A stretch of DNA of 61,700 nt. Origin: Acidobacteriota bacterium. GTDB lineage: Bacteria > Acidobacteriota > Blastocatellia > UBA7656. A program made the translations under genes and the position numbers. Positions 53,253-61,127 of the stretch are shown here, one piece after another; within the stretch, counting starts at the first letter, position 1, and every line of letters begins with the position of its first letter. The DNA lies in the NCBI GenBank assembly GCA_016201275.1, contig JACQDB010000016.1:1-61700 (forward strand), written 5' to 3'. Under the pieces are notes generated by a model. The model did no database searches. It was given only the letters and a program-made list of their open reading frames with translations, and was not told where the DNA came from.

Positions 53253-54152
53253 TTATTCCATTGCACTAAAAAGACCGGATGTTCGTAGTACGGATTTCAC
53301 TTTTTCTTTGTTCGCTTCATTCAAAGGAAGTAGCGGTGGGCAGGGTAAGCCGCTCGGATAACCGACGAGGTCGAGTGCGGCTTTTAATCCCGCAACGCCC
53401 AGCCCTGCGGTGACTAGGTGGGCAAGCGGCGAGAGGCGATTTTGCAAGTCGCGGGCTTTGGCGTGATCGCCCGCTTGCACGGCTTCATACAGATCAACGC
53501 AAGCGCGTGGCGCTACACAGGCGACCGCCAACACCGCGCCTCTTGCGCCCATTGCCAGCGCCGGATAGAGAATGCCGCCGTTGCCGACGAAGACTTGGAA
53601 CGCCTGTGGCACCAGGCGCAAGGTATCGGCGAGTGCGCCCATCCCCCCGGCACTGTCTTTCAAACCGACGATGTTTTCATGCGCGGCAAGCGCGGCGATG
53701 GTCGCCGCGTCAATAACGACGCCGGTATTTTGCGGCACATTGTAGATGAAGATAGGAATAGGCGAAGCGTCGGCGACGGCCTGAAAAAAATGCGACAGCA
53801 CTTCGGCGGTCATCGCCGCTTTATAAAAGTAAGGCGTGACGACTAAAGCTATATCTGCGCCGACATCGGCGGCGGCGCGAGTGGCGTGGATGGCGGCGCG
53901 AGTCGAGAGTTCATTGATACCGGCGATGATTTTATGCTGCGGGGTGGCGGCGCGTTTGATGTGGGCAATGACCTCGATGCGCTCGCCAGGCGACAGATGC
54001 ACGGCCTCGCCGTTGGAGCCAAGCGCAACGTAACCCGCCAGCCCTTGGTCATTGTAACGCTCGACGTTTTGCGACAGCCTAGATAAATCAAGATAGCCTT
54101 GAGTATCGAAAGGCGTGGTCAGTGGCGGCAATATTCCCTGGAGTTGAATCAT
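53253..54152 (-). CDS. DapA/N-acetylneuraminate-lyase family aldolase
   Basis: 299 residues, class I (beta/alpha)8 aldolase. LGSNGEAVHLS (about 44, substrate carboxylate loop), IYNVPQNTG (catalytic Tyr, about 134-143) and GLKDSAGG (Schiff-base Lys, about 161-163) are all present. In this family the substrate ranges over pyruvate with aspartate semialdehyde (DapA), N-acetylneuraminate or 4-hydroxy-2-oxoglutarate; no lysine-pathway gene is adjacent, so true DapA function is uncertain. It has its own promoter with a perfect -10 box. Confidence 0.88.
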   Translation of the reverse strand: MIQLQGILPPLTTPFDTQGYLDLSRLSQNVERYNDQGLAGYVALGSNGEAVHLSPGERIEVIAHIKRAATPQHKIIAGINELSTRAAIHATRAAADVGADIALVVTPYFYKAAMTAEVLSHFFQAVADASPIPIFIYNVPQNTGVVIDAATIAALAAHENIVGLKDSAGGMGALADTLRLVPQAFQVFVGNGGILYPALAMGARGAVLAVACVAPRACVDLYEAVQAGDHAKARDLQNRLSPLAHLVTAGLGVAGLKAALDLVGYPSGLPCPPLLPLNEANKEKVKSVLRTSGLFSAME

Positions 54153-54188
54153 TCAGTCCGCACCTTTTCCGCGAAAAAATAAAATACG

Positions 54189-54218
54189 ATTATAAGTGTC
54201 GGCAAGCAGGCAACGCAA
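54189..54218 (-). promoter_or_regulatory. Sigma-70-type promoter for the DapA-family gene
   Basis: On the minus strand TTGCGT (54218-54213), 18-nt spacer, perfect TATAAT (54194-54189). Transcription would start about 30 nt before the ATG at 54152. Confidence 0.6.
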
Positions 54219-54369
54219 ACCGACAAAGTTGCATAATGAAACTTTCTCTGACCAGAGCGCTTTCGTGTGGTTGTCATGACGACTGCGAGACTCGTTTGAA
54301 AATGAATCAGGTGTCCGTATGACATGGATACAGATGTACCTTATACATACATTCAGGGAATGACGTATG

Positions 54370-54461
54370 AGCCAATCAAGAGAGAAAAAAGGCCGATTTT
54401 ATTGGCTTTTTTGCACTTACACGGCGCTAATGGTAGTGCAACCAAGTGGCACAAGCCTTGC
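54370..54461 (+). promoter_or_regulatory. Sigma-54 (-24/-12) promoter with upstream inverted repeats
   Basis: TGGCAC at 54447-54452 and TTGC at 54458-54461 give GG and GC dinucleotides exactly 10 nt apart, matching the consensus TGGCACn5TTGC. Upstream are the inverted repeats AGCCAAT/ATTGGCT (54370-54407) and TGCACT/AGTGCA (54412-54440), candidate enhancer-binding-protein sites. The start of transcription would be near 54473, feeding the microprotein gene at 54576. Confidence 0.7.
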
Positions 54462-54488
54462 TTTTACATCCAGCAAATGAACATAGGT

Positions 54489-54550
54489 TAGGGTTCAACC
54501 GCTGGCCGAGCAGACCCGCCAGGTAACGCTCAAAGGTTGGTTGAACCCTA
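54489..54550 (+). promoter_or_regulatory. Structured 5' leader of the sigma-54-driven microprotein gene
   Basis: Perfect 12-bp closing stem TAGGGTTCAACC (54489-54500) with its complement (54539-54550), enclosing a 38-nt region with a CTGG/CCAG inner pair. It ends 11 nt before the GGAAGGAGGA ribosome site. No U-run follows, so it is not a terminator on the plus strand; it may control translation or RNA stability. It does not match a riboswitch class I recognise. Confidence 0.5.
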
Positions 54551-54575
54551 AAAAAGAGCCGGAAGGAGGAACGGT

Positions 54576-54737
54576 ATGGCGGACGACAGCAGCGGCGCAA
54601 GTGGCGCAGTTTGGGCTTTGGTTACTCTTTTAATTGTCCTAATCGTGGTTGGCGCATTGTATTTTGGCGGGGCGTTTTCCAATAAAAAGTCTATTGATAT
54701 AAATGTGCAGAAACCGAATTTGATCTTGAAGGTTTGA
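54576..54737 (+). CDS. Sigma-54-controlled single-pass membrane microprotein (53 aa)
   Basis: 53 residues, MADDSSGASGAV... with one membrane helix (about residues 12-33, WALVTLLIVLIVVGALYFGG) and a C-terminal tail containing KKSIDINVQKPN. The start is fixed by GGAAGGAGGA 5 nt upstream, one of the strongest ribosome sites in the window. Tiny membrane proteins with a terminal ID(I/V)NV-KP motif appear in several phyla without assigned function. The unit is complete by itself: sigma-54 promoter, hairpin leader, gene, plus-strand terminator. Topology: N-terminus polar and acidic; orientation not determinable from charge alone. Confidence 0.8.
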   Translation: MADDSSGASGAVWALVTLLIVLIVVGALYFGGAFSNKKSIDINVQKPNLILKV

Positions 54738-54810
54738 AGTGAGTTTTCAGCGAAGCGTTTGGTTGCGTGTGTAGTAAATGTTTTTTCTCCTACAGGGTGA
54801 ATTCTCAAAG

Positions 54811-54874
54811 CAGGGTTGTTGCAATTCGTAAAGGAGTTAAGGGGATGAATTGCAGCAGCCCTGAATTTTTTTTT
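54811..54874 (+). terminator. Intrinsic terminator of the microprotein gene
   Basis: 17-bp stem (54811-54827 with 54847-54863) followed by AATTTTTTTTT. Two pairs are U-G wobbles on the plus strand but would be A-C mismatches in a minus-strand transcript, so the terminator is directional and supports plus-strand transcription of the microprotein. Confidence 0.8.
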
Positions 54875-54962
54875 GTTTTCCTGCGCGCCTCTAGGTCCTG
54901 CCGGCATCAGAAATCTTCTCTGGGCTGTTGAAAAACTTTCTCGAAGCGTTTATCCATGAACT

Positions 54963-55934
54963 ATGCGATTGATTTTTATGGGAACGCCGGAATTTGCCGT
55001 GCCGGCGCTGGCGCGTTTGGTCAGCGAGGGTCACGAAGTCGCAGCCGTCTTCACGCAACCGGATAAACCAGCCGGACGCGGTAACCAACTGCACGCGCCG
55101 CCAGTCAAAATTTTTGCCCACGAGCATCACCTGACCGTTCATCAACCGGCGAAGATTAAAACCAGTGAAGAAGTGCGCGCCGTCTTTGAAGCAGTCAACG
55201 CGGATGCCTGCATAGTGGCGGCTTATGGCAAGATTCTGCCCGCCTGGTTGTTGCTGCTGCCGCGACTTGGTTGCATCAATGTTCATGCTTCGTTGTTGCC
55301 GAAGTACCGTGGGGCTGCGCCGATCAATTGGGCGATAGCCAACGGAGAAACGGAAACCGGCGTGACCATTATGCAGATGGACGCAGGGATGGACACCGGC
55401 GCTATGCTTGCCAAACGCGCCACCCAAATTCTGATGGATGAGACGACGGCGGAGTTGACGACGCGGCTTTCACACCTCGGCGCAGAGTTGTTGTCGGAGA
55501 CTTTGCCGCGTTTGGAACGCGGGGAAATTTTGCCGGAGCCGCAGGATGACGCTCAAGCGACCTATGCGCCTATGCTCAAACGCGCAGACGGTTTGATTGA
55601 TTGGCAGACAGAGGCCGCAGAGATCGCCAATCGTGTGCGCGCCTTTCAACCGTGGCCTGCGGCTTACACCACCTTTCGCGGGGCGCGTTTGATTATTTGG
55701 CAAGCCCGCGAGCATACGGCAAACAGCGCTGCGGTGGCGCTGAATCAAGAAGCAACTCCGGCTACGATTGTCGCTATGGATAAAAGCGGGTTTGTCGTGG
55801 CGTGCGCGAATCGAACCTTGCTGCATCTTGAAGCGGTGCAATTGGAAGGCAAGCGCCGCATGGCGGCGAAAGATTTTCTCAACGGCTCGCGTTTATCGGT
55901 AGGCGATGCGCTAAACGATTCCTCGGCGAATTAG
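54963..55934 (+). CDS. fmt: Methionyl-tRNA formyltransferase
   Basis: 323 residues. Formylates initiator Met-tRNA using 10-formyl-tetrahydrofolate. MRLIFMGTPEFAVPALARL is the typical start. Catalytic and folate-binding motifs are INVHASLLPKYRGAAPINWAI (Asn/His) and MDAGMDTG (Asp). The C-terminal OB-like tRNA domain starts near 215. Usually found with def; no def gene is adjacent here. It is followed at 64 bp by a secreted protein gene. Confidence 0.95.
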   Translation: MRLIFMGTPEFAVPALARLVSEGHEVAAVFTQPDKPAGRGNQLHAPPVKIFAHEHHLTVHQPAKIKTSEEVRAVFEAVNADACIVAAYGKILPAWLLLLPRLGCINVHASLLPKYRGAAPINWAIANGETETGVTIMQMDAGMDTGAMLAKRATQILMDETTAELTTRLSHLGAELLSETLPRLERGEILPEPQDDAQATYAPMLKRADGLIDWQTEAAEIANRVRAFQPWPAAYTTFRGARLIIWQAREHTANSAAVALNQEATPATIVAMDKSGFVVACANRTLLHLEAVQLEGKRRMAAKDFLNGSRLSVGDALNDSSAN

Positions 55935-55998
55935 CCGAGCGCAACTTTTGCCGATGAGCATTTCGCAAAAATATTTTGTGCAAAGGAAAGCGGTTCAC

Positions 55999-56520
55999 AT
56001 GAAAAAAACTCTGGTGCTGGGTTTTCTTATCAGTCTGATTTTTTTTACCGTCACAACGATTGAAGCAGGCAGCGCGGCAGAGGCGAAACCGAACTTCAGC
56101 GGCAACTGGGCGCTGGATTTAGGGCGCAGCAATTTCGGCAGGCTCGGACCGGCGCAGTTCAAAAATGCTCGTATGACGTTGAAGATTTCTCACCGCGAGC
56201 CGCAGTTGAAGATTGCTCGTCAGGCCAGTATGAACGGGCAGACGCGCAATCAGAATTTGATTTATTACACGGACGGGCGCGGCGAAGCCAACCCGAACCT
56301 GTTGACCAACGAGATGATGAATTCCAAAACCAAATGGGAAGGCGTCAAGCTGATTTCGCGCTCGCTGTCTTCAATGGCTTTCAACGGTCAAGCCATCAAC
56401 ATCGAAGCCATTGAAAAACGCGAACTATCAAGCGATGGCAAAACCTTGACGATCACCAACACCATCAGCAGCCCACGCGGTGTGGACATCGTCAAATTGG
56501 TCTTTGCGCGGAAATCGTAA
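55999..56520 (+). CDS. Secreted lipocalin-like protein, uncharacterised
   Basis: 173 residues from ATG 55999, with AAGGAAAG upstream; upstream in-frame codons are not convincing. Signal peptide about 1-26. The mature part begins NFSGNWALDLGRSNFG, a pattern common to secreted lipocalin-like proteins in Acidobacteria, and continues as alternating beta strands to IVKLVFARKS. No active-site residues are recognised. Convergent with the DUF1003 gene (89-bp gap). Confidence 0.75.
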   Translation: MKKTLVLGFLISLIFFTVTTIEAGSAAEAKPNFSGNWALDLGRSNFGRLGPAQFKNARMTLKISHREPQLKIARQASMNGQTRNQNLIYYTDGRGEANPNLLTNEMMNSKTKWEGVKLISRSLSSMAFNGQAINIEAIEKRELSSDGKTLTITNTISSPRGVDIVKLVFARKS

Positions 56521-56609
56521 ACCGCCAAGCGCCTGTCGAAAAGCTGTCGTTGTGGTGTTACCTAGCGATCAGGCAACAATGCCAGGGGCAACAGCGCCAG
56601 CGCGGCGCG

Positions 56610-57161
56610 CTATTTTTTCGTACACACTTCGGCGACGAGGCGCTCCAGCATTTCAATTTGCTGCTGTTGCATACGCACCAAGTCCGCCCAATAGGAATCA
56701 CGCAATTCATTGAACTTTTCATGCAATTGCAAAATTTCCATCTCTGCTTTCATATCCACTTCGTAATCATTCTTCGATTGCATACGGTCTTTTTCCGACT
56801 GCCGATTCTGACTCATCATTATGATTGGCGCAGCGTAAGCCGCTTGAAAGGACAAGGCGAGATTCAACAGGATGAACGGATAAGGGTCCCAATGATTGAT
56901 AAAAGCAGCGATATTCAAAACGACCCAAGCGGTAAGCAGCGTGCTTTGAATGATGATGAATTTCCAGGAACCCATCACCTCTGCAACTTTATCAGCGATG
57001 CGCTCCCCCAACGTCAATTGATTGTCAAACTCGGTAGCGACATTGCGTGCCACGCGGTCGCGTTTGATGAAGCGTTCGACAATCTCTTTTTCCTGTAGGG
57101 AAAGTTTCTCTATCTCTTTCTTGAGAAATTTTCTTGCCGTTTCGGTGCGATTCACAGTCAT
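56610..57161 (-). CDS. DUF1003 membrane protein
   Basis: 183 residues. A cytoplasmic helical N-terminus (about 1-65) precedes two membrane helices (WKFIIIQSTLLTAWVVLNIAAF and YPFILLNLALSFQAAYAAPIIMMSQNRQ), the hallmark of DUF1003. A long C-terminal coiled coil follows (about 125-180). Function in the family is unknown, with cyclic-nucleotide or transport roles only speculated. It follows the MaoC gene by 24 bp in the same direction, so it may be the last gene of that operon. Confidence 0.9.
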   Translation of the reverse strand: MTVNRTETARKFLKKEIEKLSLQEKEIVERFIKRDRVARNVATEFDNQLTLGERIADKVAEVMGSWKFIIIQSTLLTAWVVLNIAAFINHWDPYPFILLNLALSFQAAYAAPIIMMSQNRQSEKDRMQSKNDYEVDMKAEMEILQLHEKFNELRDSYWADLVRMQQQQIEMLERLVAEVCTKK

Positions 57162-57185
57162 AGCGAGAAGTCTCCTGAAACAAAT

Positions 57186-57626
57186 TTAACGGCGGCGTTT
57201 GAGCAGCACTTTCGCGGTGTAGCTGACTGCGACCTCGCCTCTTTGATTGATTACTTCGTTGAGCATCGTGACGATGCCGCTGTGGTCATCGCGTTCGCTT
57301 TTGCCTTCGACTTTCTGACGAACCTGAATGGTGTCGCCGATGAAAGTCGGTTTGACGAAACGCAGGCGATCCAAGCCGTAAAACGCGATCACCGTGTCGG
57401 CGGTCTGTCCCAGTCGCACGGACAGCCCGGTGGCGATGGAAAAGATCAACGCGCCGTGAGCGATGCGTTGCTTGAACCTGCCGTTTGCAGCCAACTCGGC
57501 GTTGGTATGAATTTCGTTCCAATCGCCGGTGAGGCCCGCAAAATTAACGATGTCGGTTTCGGTGATCGTGCGTCCGGCGGTTACCGCTTCTTCGCCAACT
57601 TCAAAATCCTCGAAGTATTTGCTCAT
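57186..57626 (-). CDS. MaoC-like (R)-specific enoyl-CoA hydratase family
   Basis: 146 residues from ATG 57626, fixed by AGGAG 8 nt upstream. Single hot-dog fold: FAGLTGDWNEIHTNAE (about 27-42) carries the catalytic Asp/His hydratase motif. IAHGALIFSIATGL and FVKPTFIGDTI are also conserved. Hydrates trans-2-enoyl-CoA or related thioesters, for instance supplying (R)-3-hydroxyacyl-CoA. It is in an operon with the DUF2889-like gene upstream (45-bp gap) and DUF1003 downstream. Confidence 0.9.
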   Translation of the reverse strand: MSKYFEDFEVGEEAVTAGRTITETDIVNFAGLTGDWNEIHTNAELAANGRFKQRIAHGALIFSIATGLSVRLGQTADTVIAFYGLDRLRFVKPTFIGDTIQVRQKVEGKSERDDHSGIVTMLNEVINQRGEVAVSYTAKVLLKRRR

Positions 57627-57671
57627 GCATTTTTCTCCTCTCGAAAAATTCAACGGCGCAATCAAGCCGCT

Positions 57672-58229
57672 TTATGAAAGGTCGGTGGGGGGCTGTGTGG
57701 CGCGCTCTTCGGCGGCTTCTTTTTCGAGCGCCTGCTGGAATAAGTCATCGCTGGCTTCGCTGAAAGCAAAGCAGGTGTTGCGAAGTTGCGGCACCCAGTT
57801 CAAAACCGCCAGGCGACGTTTGGCATCGCTTTTCATCAACTCGTCCCAGTTGAGATTGGCTTGTGCGGCTTTCTTTTGATTGGCGTAATAATTCATCTGA
57901 AACGCGCAGGTCGCCATATCGTTAATCAGCGTGTGCAGGTGCGTGCAGCTTGCCGCGCCGCCTAAAATCTCTCCGGCGATTTTGCGAAAGCCGCGACCAA
58001 TCTTGACGCCGACAATCTTGGATAAGACCGCGTAAGCGCCTTGGCAAAAACCCGGATAAGGCATTCGCGTGATGCCGCCTTCGGCAGCTGTGATGACATA
58101 CTGCGGAAAGCTGACGACCAGGCGGGCGGTCACCGAATGCACATTGTCGTTGAGCGCGCCTAGGATTTCAAAACTCGCTTCATCGAGCCATTCCATCTCA
58201 ACTTTTATCTCTCTGGCAAAGGTCGGCAT
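57672..58229 (-). CDS. DUF2889-like protein
   Basis: 185 residues from ATG 58229 (no close Shine-Dalgarno). The first strand pair MPTFAREIKVEMEWLDEASFEILGALND and the region GGAASCTHLHTLINDMATCAFQMNYY match the general layout of DUF2889 proteins, whose role is unknown. The Cys-Thr-His-Leu site may bind metal. It precedes the MaoC gene in one operon, hinting at acyl-CoA or aromatic-acid metabolism; that link is inference. Confidence 0.7.
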   Translation of the reverse strand: MPTFAREIKVEMEWLDEASFEILGALNDNVHSVTARLVVSFPQYVITAAEGGITRMPYPGFCQGAYAVLSKIVGVKIGRGFRKIAGEILGGAASCTHLHTLINDMATCAFQMNYYANQKKAAQANLNWDELMKSDAKRRLAVLNWVPQLRNTCFAFSEASDDLFQQALEKEAAEERATQPPTDLS

Positions 58230-58348
58230 GGCGTTTTTCTTAACTCCCGTGCATAAACTGATGAAGCGAAGCAGCCGCGCCATTTCACGCAATGACGTGA
58301 ACGCTTCGCTTCGGTGAATCGTTTGAAAATTGTTTTCAGCCCGTCATT

Positions 58349-58383
58349 ATTGTAAACTGGGAAACTGTTTCCCAGTTTACAAT
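58349..58383 (-). terminator. Hairpin downstream of transaldolase
   Basis: Inverted repeat ATTGTAAACTGGGAAAC with its complement around one central base (17-bp arms), starting at the transaldolase stop region. Expected to end the transaldolase transcript, though no U-run is visible. Confidence 0.55.
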
Positions 58384-59532
58384 TTAAGAAGTGGCGCTCA
58401 GACTTTTAACGATTTCATCACGGCGCGCTTGAATCGCTGTCAGTAGTTTCTCGAAGGGCTGGACGAACAGAATCACGCCGTCTTCCAACACCTGGCGCGT
58501 CACTTCTTCGAGGCTTACCCCGGCGGCTTCCAACTGCTCAAGCACGGCGCGTTCGCCTTCCAGATTATCTTCAATGGAAAGTTTCGCCTTGCCGTGATCG
58601 CGGAACGCCTTGAAGGTCGCCGGTGGAATGGTGTCTATGGTTTCGTTGCCGATCAAGGCTTCGACATAATAGACATCGGGGTAGGTGGGATTTTTGGTCG
58701 AAGTCGAAGCCCACAACGGACGTTGCACCATCGCGCCTTTTTCTTTCAAAGCGGCGAAGCGTTCGCCGTGAAAAACTTCTTTGTACATTTGATACGCCAT
58801 CTTGGCATTGGCGATAGCGACTTTGCCTTCGATGGATTTCAAGCGGGCTTTTTCTTCTGCGCTGTCGGCCTGAGCAATTTTTTCGGCGAGTCGCTTATCA
58901 ACTGCCGTGTCTATGCGGCTGACAAAAAAGCTGGCAACCGAAGCGATGCCGCTGACCGGTTTGCCTTCGGCGGCGCGGCGTTCCAGCCCTCTGAGGTAAG
59001 CGTCAATGGTTTGTTGATAGGCTTCCAGAGAGAACAGCAAAGTGATGTTGACATTGATGCCGGCGTAAATGGATGCTTCGATAGCCGGTATGCCTTCGGG
59101 AGTGCCGGGAATTTTAATCATCACGTTTTTGCGGTCAACCGTCTGCCACAAACGCTGGGCTTCTTCGATGGTCGCCTGGGTGTCGTTGGCCAATAGCGGC
59201 GAACATTCCAGACTTACATAGCCGTCGAGTTTATCGGTGCTTTCATAGACCGGCGCAAAAATATCGGTAGCGGTTTGAATATCGCGTATGGCCAGCGCTT
59301 CGTAAATTTCCATGGCGCTCTTCTGCTCACGGGCGAGTTCCTGTAGTTGTTCGAGGTAATCATCCGAACCGCTGATGGCCTTTTCAAAAATCGCCGGATT
59401 AGAAGTCATACCGCGCAGCGAGTCTTCATCAATCATACGTTGCAGCTCGCCCGAAGTGATAATTTTGCGTTCAATGTTGTCGTACCAGATGGATTGTCCG
59501 AGGTTGGTTAAGTCAATAAGCGGATTACTCAT
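58384..59532 (-). CDS. tal: Transaldolase
   Basis: 382 residues; AGGAG precedes the ATG at 59532. Pentose-phosphate enzyme moving a dihydroxyacetone unit between sugar phosphates through a Schiff-base lysine. Landmarks: SIWYDNIERKII, GMTSNPAIFEKAI, DGYVSLECSP, VMIKIPGTPEGIPAI with the catalytic Lys, GINVNITLLFSLE and PLWASTSTKNPTYPDVYY. This is the long TalB-like subfamily found alone or fused with glucose-6-phosphate isomerase. Monocistronic. Confidence 0.95.
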   Translation of the reverse strand: MSNPLIDLTNLGQSIWYDNIERKIITSGELQRMIDEDSLRGMTSNPAIFEKAISGSDDYLEQLQELAREQKSAMEIYEALAIRDIQTATDIFAPVYESTDKLDGYVSLECSPLLANDTQATIEEAQRLWQTVDRKNVMIKIPGTPEGIPAIEASIYAGINVNITLLFSLEAYQQTIDAYLRGLERRAAEGKPVSGIASVASFFVSRIDTAVDKRLAEKIAQADSAEEKARLKSIEGKVAIANAKMAYQMYKEVFHGERFAALKEKGAMVQRPLWASTSTKNPTYPDVYYVEALIGNETIDTIPPATFKAFRDHGKAKLSIEDNLEGERAVLEQLEAAGVSLEEVTRQVLEDGVILFVQPFEKLLTAIQARRDEIVKSLSATS

Positions 59533-60082
59533 TTGTTAAACTCCTTGTTGGCATGGTGATTGGTTCTTGCAATCGCAAGGTTCATTATCCGCGTGCCGGG
59601 TGTTGAACGCAACACGCAACGGCTCTTTGCAACATCTGGAACCATAGCCTTGATTGCCTATGCGTTTTGTTGGTCAAGCGATTATGGTTAACACGGAATT
59701 GACAAAGCGCGCCGCAACTCAGAGATTCGATTAACCCGTAACGATAGAAGCCGCGACCACCGTGCTTACGTTCAATAGAGAGACTGGCGGCATCGAATGT
59801 CGAGAGGTTTCTTCTGGCTCTCGCTATCCATTCATTTTGAGTACCTCCGAGTACTGTAGGGAAGTCTGCGATGCACATTTATTCGCTTTGTTTACACAAT
59901 AATTTGAAACTTGACATTGGGAGTTGGCATAGATACAGTATGCAAGCTTTACAATCTCTAAAGTTTGATTGTTGATAGTTCATTCCTTTCATATCGTGTG
60001 TGCTAGAGTAGTATGTCCTCTTAATCAGATCAAACAAAATTTGCTATTAGCGTCTTTATGAACTCTTAGAAAGGTTAGTAAT
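59533..60082. other. Transition region into an AT-rich island
   Basis: 550 bp with no convincing gene. Base composition shifts from GC-balanced to clearly AT-rich after about 59880. A minus-strand open frame (59585-59878) has no domain and was not called. The only functional signal is the promoter at 59911. Confidence 0.5.
59911..59939 (+). promoter_or_regulatory. Promoter candidate for the proteasome-like gene
   Basis: TTGACA (59911-59916), 17-nt spacer, TACAGT (59934-59939), about 144 nt upstream of the ATG at 60083. Confidence 0.45.
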
Positions 60083-60904
60083 ATGTCTCTAGGTATAGTT
60101 GTCAAAGGGTCGGAAGGGGTTGTACTCGCTGCTGATAGCAGAGTAACGCTGACCGCGCAAATGTCCCAACCAGATGGGACGGTGCTTCACTTGCCAGTGA
60201 ATTTTGATAATGCCACTAAGTTATTGACGTTTGCAAAGCCAAATAATTTTATAGGAGCAGTTACATACGGGGAAGCCGTTATTGGAACAAGTGCAAGTAA
60301 TCTTCGCACAGCGAAGAGTTTTATCCCCGAATTTGAGGTTGATTTACCAAAAGGTAAAAGACTAAATATAGAAGATTTTTCCTGTCGCCTGAGTAACTTT
60401 TTCTTAAAGCAATGGAACGATATTATGCCCACGACTCATCAAAGTCCTGGAATGGTTTTTGTGGTTAGCGGCTTTGACAATGATGCAGCGTATGGGTCGG
60501 TTTATGAGTTTAATATACCCAACACTCCGACCCCACAAGAGCGGCAGGCCAATGATTTCGGGGTAACGATGGGAGGTCAGCATGAACTGTCTTCCCGGAT
60601 GCTGAAAGGTTACGATGAGCAGCTTCTTGATATAGCACGGCAATCTCTAGGGCTAGACTTAACGCAACTTGATAGGCTACGACAGGCTTTGGAGATATTG
60701 CAGTTACAGATTCCTTTCCCGGTTCTTCCTCTACAGGATTGTATTGATTTGGCAGTTTTTTTAATCAAAACTACGAGTGCCGCCCAGAACTTGAGTATAG
60801 GAGTTAGAGGGGTTGGTGGCGCAGTTGATCTAGCTATAATTACTCAACGGGAAGGCTTGAAAATCATTCAGCAAAAAGAATTAGTTGCTGAGAATCATAA
60901 ATGA
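60083..60904 (+). CDS. Proteasome-like Ntn-hydrolase with N-terminal Ser
   Basis: 273 residues in AT-rich DNA, with AAAGG upstream. The N-terminus reads M-SLGIVVKGSEGVVLAADSRVT. After Met removal, Ser1 would be the nucleophile, and Asp17 of AADSR sits exactly where proteasome beta subunits carry Asp17. Lys of ATKLL may stand for the catalytic Lys33, shifted by an insertion of about 12 residues. GAVTYGEAVIGTS and GVTMGGQHELSSRM fit the fold. Proteasome beta subunits normally use Thr1; Ser1 and the lack of a propeptide are unusual. Bacterial relatives include HslV and Anbu, but neither is an obvious match. It is followed 7 bp later by an antitoxin-like gene. Confidence 0.72.
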   Translation: MSLGIVVKGSEGVVLAADSRVTLTAQMSQPDGTVLHLPVNFDNATKLLTFAKPNNFIGAVTYGEAVIGTSASNLRTAKSFIPEFEVDLPKGKRLNIEDFSCRLSNFFLKQWNDIMPTTHQSPGMVFVVSGFDNDAAYGSVYEFNIPNTPTPQERQANDFGVTMGGQHELSSRMLKGYDEQLLDIARQSLGLDLTQLDRLRQALEILQLQIPFPVLPLQDCIDLAVFLIKTTSAAQNLSIGVRGVGGAVDLAIITQREGLKIIQQKELVAENHK

Positions 60905-60911
60905 GGGACTT

Positions 60912-61127
60912 ATGACTAATACAATTACGATTACCGCGAAGACTATAGCTGAACAGTTGAATGCAACGCAGCTTTCCAATTTTAACTTTTCCAGTTCGGG
61001 CATTTTAACGCTAGTCATTCCCACTAGAGCAAATTCTGATTTGCGTCAGACAATGTTAGCCTCTGAAGCCGTACTGGCACGAGAGTGGAATCATCCTGAA
61101 GAGGATGAAGCATGGGCGGATTTGTAA
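60912..61127 (+). CDS. Putative antitoxin of a MazF-type toxin
   Basis: 71 residues from ATG 60912 with GAGGG upstream. The N-terminal beta segment (TNTITITAKTIAEQL) is followed by a C-terminal acidic helix LASEAVLAREWNHPEEDEAWADL; the SEA-LA-(E/D)W-PEEDEAW tail is typical of small antitoxins paired with PemK/MazF toxins and type II systems. It overlaps the toxin start by 16 bp, the classical arrangement. It lies 7 bp after the Ntn-hydrolase gene, so all three genes may share one transcript. Confidence 0.75.
   Translation: MTNTITITAKTIAEQLNATQLSNFNFSSSGILTLVIPTRANSDLRQTMLASEAVLAREWNHPEEDEAWADL

Noticed and set aside
53253-54152. Assigning the symbol dapA
   Set aside because: The catalytic Tyr and Lys are shared by several aldolases of the family and no lysine-pathway gene is adjacent.
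54480-54551. Possible tRNA or known riboswitch (GGTTCAAC and GGCCGAG motifs)
   Set aside because: No cloverleaf can be drawn and no class consensus fits; kept only as an unclassified leader hairpin.
59585-59878. Minus-strand open frame of 97 codons between transaldolase and the proteasome-like gene
   Set aside because: No domain, weak start, and located where base composition changes; sequence looks like non-coding DNA.
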